Part shown: piece by piece, positions 1-5,958 of the stretch
Layout: each line of letters starts with the position of its first letter
Position numbering within the stretch: position 1 is the first letter of the stretch
NCBI GenBank assembly: GCA_937859895.1
Contig: CALMAV010000091.1
Span: forward strand, 3,827 to 11,261
DNA from: an uncultured Bryobacterales bacterium
GTDB taxonomy: Bacteria > Acidobacteriota > Terriglobia > Bryobacterales > Bryobacteraceae
Length of the DNA stretch: 7,435 bases
Reading direction: 5' to 3'
The notes under the pieces: generated by a model
Seen by the model: only the letters and a program-made list of their open reading frames with translations
Told to the model about the DNA's origin: nothing
The model's database searches: none
Position numbers and translations under genes: made by a program

Positions 1-596
1 AAGTCCACCTGCTTAAACCAAACGCTAGGATTCTTCACAAGCCGGCCTTTTTCCATCAAGGGCAGGCAGGTTCGCTCGTCCAACCAGAGTTCTCCTTTAA
101 AAAGACCAACTCTCTTCTTAATTGGAGATAGTTGAAAGACATACGCTCTCTGCCCTGCAATCGACTTCTCGCCTCGATACTTAAACTTATAATTTTTCGG
201 GGTAATCGCAATGTCCTGATCACCCTGCCCTTGCTGCTCAGCATTCAAATAGCGAGCTATTACCTGATTCTTAACTGTATTGTCGCCTTGAAAGGACAGC
301 GTGCGATATGTGATCTGACCTACTTTTGAGATCTGCCGAAGCGCACGAAGTTTGCCTTTTTCTTTCAGTTTTGGGACAGAAGCATCGATATTGACTTCCA
401 TTGACGCTCCCCGCAAGGTGGAATCGTGCCCCTGCGTGGCTTGCAAATACTTATCGATGATGTTGGTGACGGAAGAAGGGCTTGAAGCATCAGCAGACCC
501 AATGCGGGTATCAGCCGTAAGCGGAATTGCAACGGCCAGAAACATGGCAAGCGCCAGAGCGGCTCCGGCCTTTCTCTTCAAACTATTGACGAACAA
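1..596 (-). CDS. Exported protein with signal peptide, possibly LolA/RseB-like (C-terminus cut by window edge)
   Basis: An uninterrupted minus-strand frame runs from a TTG at 596-594 off the left edge, giving about 198 residues. The first 28 residues form a classic signal peptide: a basic n-region (residues 6-9, LKRK), a hydrophobic core rich in Ala, Leu and Val, and a likely cleavage after PLTA. The mature part begins with a polar Ser-rich linker and then has alternating beta-type segments. A late segment (GELWLDERTCLPL, then KGRLVKNPSVWF) resembles the beta-sheet repeats of periplasmic LolA/RseB-like lipid-binding proteins, but this family match is tentative. The TTG start is chosen because GAGGGAG (604-610) lies 7 nt upstream and because the first in-frame ATG (545-543) would remove the basic n-region. 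The nearest in-frame stop upstream is a TAG in the intergenic region. It is transcribed away from the ligase operon, so a shared function is not implied. Confidence 0.82.
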   Translation of the reverse strand, partial: MFVNSLKRKAGAALALAMFLAVAIPLTADTRIGSADASSPSSVTNIIDKYLQATQGHDSTLRGASMEVNIDASVPKLKEKGKLRALRQISKVGQITYRTLSFQGDNTVKNQVIARYLNAEQQGQGDQDIAITPKNYKFKYRGEKSIAGQRAYVFQLSPIKKRVGLFKGELWLDERTCLPLMEKGRLVKNPSVWFKQVD

Positions 597-603
597 TTCA
601 TCA

Positions 604-610
604 CTCCCTC
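604..610 (-). promoter_or_regulatory. Ribosome binding site that fixes a TTG start
   Basis: On the minus strand this reads GAGGGAG, a strong Shine-Dalgarno match, 7 nt before the TTG at 596. An ATG at 601-599 lies nearer, but in another frame that stops after seven codons, so it cannot start the exported protein. Confidence 0.65.
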
Positions 611-650
611 GCGCGTCGACGAGGCTCAACTCGAAACAAGACTGAACTTG

Positions 651-679
651 AGTCTAACAAAGGCGACAGCGAGTTCCAA
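651..679 (-). promoter_or_regulatory. Candidate sigma-70-type promoter for the exported-protein gene
   Basis: On the minus strand a TTGGAA box (679-674) and a TAGACT box (656-651) are separated by exactly 17 bp. Each matches the -35 and -10 consensus at four of six positions. The -10 box is about 55 bp upstream of the TTG start. This is a pattern match only. No equally good pair was found on the plus strand for the divergent operon. Confidence 0.4.
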
Positions 680-696
680 ATAGGTTAATACCTATT
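679..696. repeat. Inverted repeat, candidate operator in the divergent region
   Basis: AATAGGT (679-685) and ACCTATT (690-696) are perfect 7-nt inverted arms separated by TAAT. The element abuts the candidate -35 box of the minus-strand gene and lies about 110 bp upstream of the hydrolase start, so a bound regulator could affect either direction. It has no T-run and is not a terminator. A binding role is inferred from symmetry and position. Confidence 0.4.
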
Positions 697-805
697 GCTT
701 TGGATGGAAAAAGGCCCGGTAGGGTTCAGCTATCGAGCGCTCGGGATGTATGCCCTTGCAGCTAAGATGATATGAATATCGGGACAAAGGCGGCCCGGGA
801 CTTGA

Positions 806-1516
806 ATGCGTCGCGACTTTCATAGTTGGTACAGTCACCGGCTCGGGCGACACATGGACTTGCTGACCTATGGGCATGCTGGTATGCCGCTCCTGGTATT
901 TCCCACCTCACAAGGGCGGTTCTTTGAATATGAGAATGCTGGGATGATTCATGCCGTCTGGCACAAGATAGAAGCCGGACAACTTCAAATATTCTGTGTT
1001 GACAGCCTTGACTCGGAAAGCTGGTATAACCGCAGTGTCTCTCCCCAGGACCGTGTACGGCGTCAGATAGCTTACGAAAGCTACTTGCTAGAGGAAGTCT
1101 ACCCATTGATTCGTCAGATCAACGGCAACACGATGATCTGCACAACCGGGTGCAGCTTAGGCGGTTACCATGCTGCTAATTTTGCCCTCAAACATCCCGA
1201 CCTAACATGGCAGTGTGTCGCTATGAGCGGCTGCTTCGACATGCGAATGTTCATGGACGGGGAGTACAACAGCGATTTCTACTTCAATAATCCTGTCGAT
1301 TACATGGCAAACGCAAATGACCCCTGGTTTCTGGAACGGTATGGCAAGATGCGCCTGATTCTGGCAGTGGGGGATCACGACATCTGCCTGGGCGAAAATT
1401 ACAAGTTTGCCCATGTGCTTGGCGCGCATGGGATACCGCATTGGCTGGATGTCTGGGGCGGCGGACAGAAACACGACTGGCCGCTTTGGCATCGCATGGC
1501 GGACAAGTTTTTCTAG
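806..1516 (+). CDS. Alpha/beta-hydrolase, putative esterase family
   Basis: This 236-residue protein shows the features of the esterase D / antigen 85-like family (PF00756). The nucleophile elbow is GCSLGG, with Ser117. The likely acid is Asp190 or Asp192 in GDHD, and the likely base is His223 in KHDW, which gives a complete Ser-Asp-His triad. An early VFPTSQGRFFEY segment (residues 31-42) is typical of a subfamily of short cytoplasmic members and should form the oxyanion-hole region. There is no signal peptide. The ATG directly follows an in-frame TGA, so it is the earliest possible start, and GGGA (797-800) lies 5 nt upstream. It is the first gene of the operon, 64 bp before an ATP-grasp ligase. 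Hydrolysis or transfer of an ester, thioester or amide in that pathway is an inference; the substrate is unknown. Confidence 0.87.
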   Translation: MRRDFHSWYSHRLGRHMDLLTYGHAGMPLLVFPTSQGRFFEYENAGMIHAVWHKIEAGQLQIFCVDSLDSESWYNRSVSPQDRVRRQIAYESYLLEEVYPLIRQINGNTMICTTGCSLGGYHAANFALKHPDLTWQCVAMSGCFDMRMFMDGEYNSDFYFNNPVDYMANANDPWFLERYGKMRLILAVGDHDICLGENYKFAHVLGAHGIPHWLDVWGGGQKHDWPLWHRMADKFF

Positions 1517-1580
1517 CTACATTGGTACGCTTGCCTTCATAGTTTTGCCAACGTGTTATCAAATTCCCTTGAGGTAAGAG

Positions 1581-2522
1581 ATGCCGAAGATTGGAATCAT
1601 TTATGGAATGGAGAATACCTTTCCAGGAGCACTGATAGACCGGATCAACAGCAAGAACGTTCCGGACGTAAGCGCTGAACACATCCACATCGGCGGTATC
1701 AAAATGGCTGAGCCGAGTGGCTATCGCGTGATCATCGATCGCATCTCGCAGGACATTGAGTTCTATCGCGCCTACCTGAAGAACGCTGTACTAGGAGGCA
1801 CGATCGTTATTAACAACCCGTTCTGGTGGAGTGCCGATGATAAATTTTTTAACTACGCTCTGGCCAGCAAGCTAGGCGTCGCTGTTCCGAAAACAGTGAT
1901 CCTGCCGCACAAAGTTCATCCTCCCGGTACGACGGATCAATCCATGCGAAACCTACTGTTTCCGCTGAACTGGGACGAGATCTTCAGCTATATCGGCTTT
2001 CCTGCTTTCCTGAAGCCGTTCAGTGGTGGTGGCTGGAAGAACGTCTATAAGGTTGAAAATCCTGATGACTTCTTCGAAGCGTATGACCAGACCGGCTCGC
2101 TCTGCATGACATTGCAATCGGCGGTGGAGTTTAAAGAATATTTCCGTTGTTATGTGATTGGGCGAAACAAAGTTCGGGTAATGAGTTACGACCCTAAGCA
2201 ACCGCACCACCTCCGCTATTCGCGCAATGGAGCAAGCGGTTCAAAGGAATTGCTCGAACATGTGGAGCGCGACTGCCTGACACTGTGCCGTGCGCTGGGT
2301 TACGATTTCAACACTGTCGAGTTTGCAGTTCAGGATGGAGTGCCGTACGCTATTGATTTCCTGAATCCGGCACCGGACGCCGACGTTCACTCAGTTGGCC
2401 CGGAGAACTTCGAATGGGTGGTGGAGAACGTGGCGCAGCTAGCAATTGAAAAAGCTCTTAGCGAATGGGAGCCCCAGGGCGAGTATGGCTGGAGCCGCTT
2501 TTTGCAGGGTAGTTCTTTGTAA
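1581..2522 (+). CDS. RimK-like ATP-grasp carboxylate-amine ligase
   Basis: This 313-residue protein has the ATP-grasp order. A pre-ATP-grasp region ends in NNPFWWSADDK (residues 78-88), which resembles the conserved Asn-Asp-Lys region of the RimK/glutathione-synthetase group. The nucleotide-binding lysine is in FLKPFSGGGW (Lys145, Gly-rich loop 149-151). The hinge is around Glu183. RCYVIG (189-194) contributes a catalytic Arg. The metal site lies in TVEFAV...AIDFLNP (Glu247, Asp259, Asn262). Such enzymes activate a carboxylate as an acyl phosphate and join it to an amine. The metal site is unusual because Asp259 stands where a Glu normally precedes Asn by two residues. The start is supported by GAGGT (1571-1575) 5 nt upstream of the ATG. 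The next gene is another carboxylate-amine ligase, 43 bp downstream. Which carboxylate and amine it joins is not visible. Confidence 0.9.
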   Translation: MPKIGIIYGMENTFPGALIDRINSKNVPDVSAEHIHIGGIKMAEPSGYRVIIDRISQDIEFYRAYLKNAVLGGTIVINNPFWWSADDKFFNYALASKLGVAVPKTVILPHKVHPPGTTDQSMRNLLFPLNWDEIFSYIGFPAFLKPFSGGGWKNVYKVENPDDFFEAYDQTGSLCMTLQSAVEFKEYFRCYVIGRNKVRVMSYDPKQPHHLRYSRNGASGSKELLEHVERDCLTLCRALGYDFNTVEFAVQDGVPYAIDFLNPAPDADVHSVGPENFEWVVENVAQLAIEKALSEWEPQGEYGWSRFLQGSSL

Positions 2523-2565
2523 TAAATGCTGCTAGGCCCGGATAGCTCGAGAACGGAAGGAACGC

Positions 2566-3711
2566 ATGAAGCCAAGTCTGACGATCGGAATTGAAGAAGA
2601 GTACCAGACGATCGACCCTGAGACTCGGGATCTCCGGTCCCATATCGACGCCGAGATTATCGCTAAGGGCAAAACCGTTCTGAAGGAAGCAGTCAAGGCT
2701 GAGATGCACCAGTCAGTGGTTGAGATTGGAACCGGCGTCTGCCACGACATCAAAGAAGCTTGCCACCAGCTAAAGACTCTGCGGTCTCAAATCTGCGATC
2801 TGGCCCGCAAGAACGGCTTGCACCTGGCTGCTTCCGGTACGCACCCCTTTGCCGATTGGCGCAAGCAGGAGATTACGCAGGATGACCGGTACCAGGTAAT
2901 TGTAGAAGACCTGGGCATGGTCGCGAGAGCCAATCTCATATTCGGCTTGCACGTTCATATTGGGGTAGAAGACCGCGAAACCGGCATTCAGCTGATGAAC
3001 GCGGCCCGCTACTTTTTGCCGCACATTCTCGCGCTTTCTACGAATTCACCGTTTTGGCTCGGCATGGATACCGGGCTCAAGTCTTACCGTTGTAAAGTCT
3101 TCGATAAGTTCCCGCGCACTAATATTCCGGACTACTTCCCGAGCTGGGGCGAGTACGAACGCTTTGTGGATTTGTTGGTAAGAACCAATTGCATCGACAA
3201 CGCCAAGAAGATCTGGTGGGATATCCGGCCGCACCCAAACTTTCCCACGCTCGAGTTTCGCATCTGCGATGTTCCGATGCGTGCTGACGAGACCATTGCC
3301 ATCGCCGCGTTGATCCAGGCAACGGTGGCCAAGCTGTACAAATTGCATGAGGGCAATCAGAGCTTTCGACTTTATCGGCGCGCATTGATCATGGAGAATA
3401 AGTGGCGAGCCTTGCGTTACGGCCTGGATGGCAAGATCATCGACTTCGGCAAGGAGACTGAAGTGCCAGTGCGCGACTTAATTTACGAGTACCTGGCTTT
3501 CATTGATGACGTGGTGGACGAACTTGGTTCCCGCGATGAAATCAATTACATTCATCACATCCTGGAAAACGGAACGGGAGCCGACCGGCAGCTGCGAGTT
3601 TTCCGAGAAACCGGCGACCTGACCAAAGTAGTCGATTATATTGTGAGTGAAACAGAAGCAAATTTGGGTCGAGGCGCAGCCGTGTTTAGCGCATCCGGGA
3701 CGAGCCAATGA
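2566..3711 (+). CDS. YbdK-type GCS2 carboxylate-amine ligase
   Basis: This 381-residue protein is close to the usual length of YbdK-type members of the glutamate-cysteine ligase family 2 (PF04107). Conserved elements appear in order: GIEEEY (8-13, metal-binding glutamates), EIGTG (53-57), ASGTHPF (89-95), GLHVHIG (127-133), SPFW (161-164), WWDIRPHP with LEFRICD (217-235), and NKWRALRYGLDG (278-289). The fold is the glutamine-synthetase-like one, not ATP-grasp. E. coli YbdK has weak glutamate-cysteine ligase activity, and the true substrates of most relatives are unknown. GGAAGGAA (2555-2562) precedes the ATG by 3 nt. Its stop overlaps the start of the peptidase gene (ATGA), which implies coupled translation. 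Together with the two ATP-grasp genes it gives the operon three amide-bond-forming enzymes. Confidence 0.95.
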   Translation: MKPSLTIGIEEEYQTIDPETRDLRSHIDAEIIAKGKTVLKEAVKAEMHQSVVEIGTGVCHDIKEACHQLKTLRSQICDLARKNGLHLAASGTHPFADWRKQEITQDDRYQVIVEDLGMVARANLIFGLHVHIGVEDRETGIQLMNAARYFLPHILALSTNSPFWLGMDTGLKSYRCKVFDKFPRTNIPDYFPSWGEYERFVDLLVRTNCIDNAKKIWWDIRPHPNFPTLEFRICDVPMRADETIAIAALIQATVAKLYKLHEGNQSFRLYRRALIMENKWRALRYGLDGKIIDFGKETEVPVRDLIYEYLAFIDDVVDELGSRDEINYIHHILENGTGADRQLRVFRETGDLTKVVDYIVSETEANLGRGAAVFSASGTSQ

Positions 3712-4727
3712 GGACTGAGCTGCACGGTACGTCCTTCGATAGCGAACTAACGCAGGGTGCCTACAATGCGGTGAACGTCTGCCTGCAGATAAAAGCCTCT
3801 GAGAAGGTGACTGTAATTACGGACCGAGCAACTCGAGAGATTGCCGCCAGCCTGGTTGCAGAACTCGAGAAATCCGGGTGTACCTTTCGCTCCTTTGTAT
3901 TGGAAGACCTCGCCCCTCGTCCCTTGCAGACCATGCCGGCGGTTGTGCTGGAGGATCTGGAGTCGAGCAACGTCAGCATCTATGCAGTTCACGCCCAGCC
4001 CGACGAACTGAAGACACGCATGCAGATGTGCGAGGTGGTGAATCGGCACAAGCTTCGCCATGCGCACATGGTGAATATCGAGAAACGAATCATGTTAGAA
4101 GGCATGCGGGCGGATTTTGCAAAGGTGGACGAGCTGACTCTGCGCGTGATGAACATCGCGAACAAAGCTTCTTATCTACGGGCAACCACACCGGCCGGGA
4201 CCAATCTTCGGGCTGAACTCTCGCCCGATTACCGCTGGATCAAAACGAGCGGCATTATCAGCCGGGACAAGTGGGGCAATCTGCCGGGAGGCGAAACATT
4301 TACTTCTCCCCTGGAAGTTAACGGGACGTTTGTCGTGGACGGAGTGGTCGGCGATTATCTCTGCGCCAAATACGGAGACCTTCACCGCCAGCCCCTAACG
4401 CTGCGTATTGAGAAGAACCGCCTGATAGAGGTCTCTAGCGATAACAAAGAACTGGAACAAGAGTTCTGGGAGTACACGCATCGTGATGAGAACAGCAATC
4501 GGGTGGGTGAACTAGCCATCGGCACCAATTTAGCCGTCAGCGAAGTGGTGGGTAATATCCTGCAGGATGAAAAGATTCCTGGCCTGCATCTGGCCTTTGG
4601 TGATCCATACGGCTCGCACACGGGAGCTCAGTGGAGTTCGACAACACACATCGACGTTGTAGGCCGCAACTTCGATATCTGGGCTGAAGAGCTTCAGATT
4701 ATGAAGCAAGGCCGGTTCGTCATCTAG
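3708..4727 (+). CDS. M29-family (AmpS/aminopeptidase T-like) metallo-aminopeptidase, short form
   Basis: The 339-residue protein carries the full M29 active site at the expected relative positions. The putative metal ligands are Glu196 (NLPGGE), Glu268 (GELAIGTN), His294 (HLAFG), and His314 with Asp316 (THID), and the catalytic Tyr301 lies seven residues after His294. Enzymes of this family remove N-terminal residues with a two-metal centre. It is shorter than characterised members, which are about 410 residues. Much of the loss is N-terminal, and the stretch between His294 and the His-Asp pair also looks about 11 residues shorter. No signal peptide is present. Its ATG overlaps the stop of the GCS2 ligase by 4 nt, and the next ligase starts 2-11 nt after its stop. 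Such coupling suggests it processes or recycles the product of the neighbouring ligases, which is an inference. Confidence 0.9.
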   Translation: MRTELHGTSFDSELTQGAYNAVNVCLQIKASEKVTVITDRATREIAASLVAELEKSGCTFRSFVLEDLAPRPLQTMPAVVLEDLESSNVSIYAVHAQPDELKTRMQMCEVVNRHKLRHAHMVNIEKRIMLEGMRADFAKVDELTLRVMNIANKASYLRATTPAGTNLRAELSPDYRWIKTSGIISRDKWGNLPGGETFTSPLEVNGTFVVDGVVGDYLCAKYGDLHRQPLTLRIEKNRLIEVSSDNKELEQEFWEYTHRDENSNRVGELAIGTNLAVSEVVGNILQDEKIPGLHLAFGDPYGSHTGAQWSSTTHIDVVGRNFDIWAEELQIMKQGRFVI

Positions 4728-4729
4728 GC

Positions 4730-5932
4730 TTGGTAGCCGTGATTCCTGAGTATCGAGAGAAGTTTAACCGCGAGTGGACGCCCGCTTCTTACCGGCGCTT
4801 GGCGAGTGAGCTGGAGTCAACGGCCGGTACTCCGATTGGCTTTCGCTGCCTGGAGACTCCGGTGTTCTTACCGCGCCAGCTTATCGATAAGATGGTCCGC
4901 TATGGGCGCGAGCTCTATGCGCAGCTTGCTTCCAATGCTGAATATCGCAAGGCTTCGGAAACAACGGTACCGCCGCGCTATAACGTGCCGCACCAGCCTG
5001 AGCATCCCGTGTTTCTGCAAGCTGATTTCGGGTTGATCGAAGCCCCTGACGGCAGCCTGGAGCCAAAGCTTGTTGAGATTCAAGGGTTCCCATCTATCTA
5101 CGCGTTTCAATCCGAGATGGCGGTGGTGTACGAGCGTACGTTCCGGCTCAGAGAACAATATGATTCAGGTCTCTCTTACTTACTAGATGGCCTGACTGAA
5201 ACCGGGTTCCGAGACCTGATGAGCCGCGCCATTCTTGGTGATCATGCGCCCGAACAGGTCGTGCTTCTCGAAATCAATCCCTTCAAGCAAAAAACTCTGT
5301 GCGACTTTCTGGCAACCAGACGGCTACTCGGTTTGAAGATCGCGCCCGTCACTGAGGTGAAGAAGCGCGGGCGCAAACTGTTCTTCGAAGACGTCGAGAT
5401 TAAGCGAATCTATAATCGCGTGATCGTCGATGAGTTGGTTCAGAAGAATACAGAGCTGCAATTCAATTTGACCGACGATATAGATGTCGAGTGGGCCGGG
5501 CATCCTAATTGGTTCTTCCGTTTAAGTAAGTTCTCCCTACCATGGTTCGAGCATCCATGCGTGCCGCAGACCTGGTTCCTTCACCAACTGGATGAGCTTC
5601 CGAACAATCTTGAGGCTTACGTTCTGAAGCCACTCTACTCGTTTGCTGGAAGAGGCGTGACAATCGCCCCTTCTCGCGCCGAGATCCAGGCAATCCCGCA
5701 GGAACAGCGGCCTAACTACATTCTTCAGGAGCGAATGAACTTCGTCCCGACAATCAGGACGCCTGAAGGCATGACAAAGGTTGAAGTTCGCATCATGTAC
5801 ATCCGCGATGGAGATGAGTACCGGGCAGTTACTACTGTTATCCGCACAGGTCGGGGCAAGATGATGGGCGTTGATTTCAATCGAAACCTGACCTGGGTGG
5901 GAGCGTCGGCAGGATTCTTCCCGGCATTGTGA
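4730..5932 (+). CDS. Glutathionylspermidine-synthase/YgiC-like ATP-grasp ligase
   Basis: The roughly 400-residue protein matches the stand-alone synthetase form (YgiC/YjfC, about 390 residues) and lacks the amidase domain of bifunctional GspS. The permuted ATP-grasp signature is seen. A metal-site segment near the N-terminus has Asp99 (QADFGL) and Glu116 (EPKLVEIQ). It is followed far downstream by VLKPLYSFAGRGV, with ATP lysine Lys300 and a Gly loop, then ILQE (Glu334) and a conserved Arg354. GspS joins a glutathione carboxylate to spermidine, but the substrate here is unknown. Where YgiC and GspS have Asn two residues after the metal Glu, this protein has Gln118. The start is uncertain: TTG 4730, GTG 4733 and GTG 4739 are all in frame. 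Only a weak AGG (4726-4728) precedes them, 10 nt before GTG 4739, so re-initiation after the peptidase gene is likely. Confidence 0.86.
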   Translation: MVAVIPEYREKFNREWTPASYRRLASELESTAGTPIGFRCLETPVFLPRQLIDKMVRYGRELYAQLASNAEYRKASETTVPPRYNVPHQPEHPVFLQADFGLIEAPDGSLEPKLVEIQGFPSIYAFQSEMAVVYERTFRLREQYDSGLSYLLDGLTETGFRDLMSRAILGDHAPEQVVLLEINPFKQKTLCDFLATRRLLGLKIAPVTEVKKRGRKLFFEDVEIKRIYNRVIVDELVQKNTELQFNLTDDIDVEWAGHPNWFFRLSKFSLPWFEHPCVPQTWFLHQLDELPNNLEAYVLKPLYSFAGRGVTIAPSRAEIQAIPQEQRPNYILQERMNFVPTIRTPEGMTKVEVRIMYIRDGDEYRAVTTVIRTGRGKMMGVDFNRNLTWVGASAGFFPAL

Positions 5933-5933
5933 C

Positions 5934-5958
5934 GAGGAGGAGTAAACTCTAAAAGTTT
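5934..5958 (+). promoter_or_regulatory. Strong but distant ribosome binding site with small hairpin before phosphoglucomutase
   Basis: GAGGAGGAG (5934-5942) is an excellent Shine-Dalgarno sequence but ends 16 nt before the ATG at 5959. AAACT (5944-5948) and AGTTT (5954-5958) can pair around a 5-nt loop. The stem can grow by one A-U pair and one G-U pair using 5942-5943 and 5959-5960. Folding would shorten the effective spacing or mask the start codon. An in-frame TAA at 5950-5952 rules out a start further upstream. Confidence 0.5.

Larger units (their letters stand above)
597..805. other. Divergent intergenic region
   Basis: These 209 bp separate the minus-strand exported-protein gene from the plus-strand operon. 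They contain the minus-strand ribosome binding site and candidate promoter, the inverted repeat at 679-696 and a 10-bp perfect palindrome (CGAGCGCTCG, 734-743). The operon promoter must lie here or be absent from the window, but no convincing -35/-10 pair could be assigned to it. No RNA gene or riboswitch was recognised. Confidence 0.6.

Noticed and set aside
25..60. An apparent frameshift ending the left-edge minus-strand gene at a TAG
   Set aside because: Careful re-reading of the reverse complement shows one continuous frame through 58-54 to the window edge. The apparent shift was a transcription slip.
132..645. Plus-strand open frames at 132-329 and 352-645
   Set aside because: They are antisense to the exported-protein gene, lack convincing ribosome binding sites and have no recognisable protein features. 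The minus-strand frame has a signal peptide and full-length coding character.
1517..1580. Possible terminator between the hydrolase and the first ligase
   Set aside because: Only weak TTGG/CCAA pairing is seen, with no GC-rich stem and no T-run, so transcription probably continues.
1284..1688. Minus-strand 134-codon open frame spanning the hydrolase/ATP-grasp junction
   Set aside because: It lies antisense to two clearly recognised genes, its translation is Arg/Pro/Cys-rich without any family feature, and it is best explained as a shadow frame.
5929..5952. Seven-codon leader frame starting at a GTG overlapping the stop of the GspS-like gene
   Set aside because: It contains the Shine-Dalgarno sequence of the next gene within itself and has no ribosome binding site or regulatory codon run of its own, so it is most likely chance.
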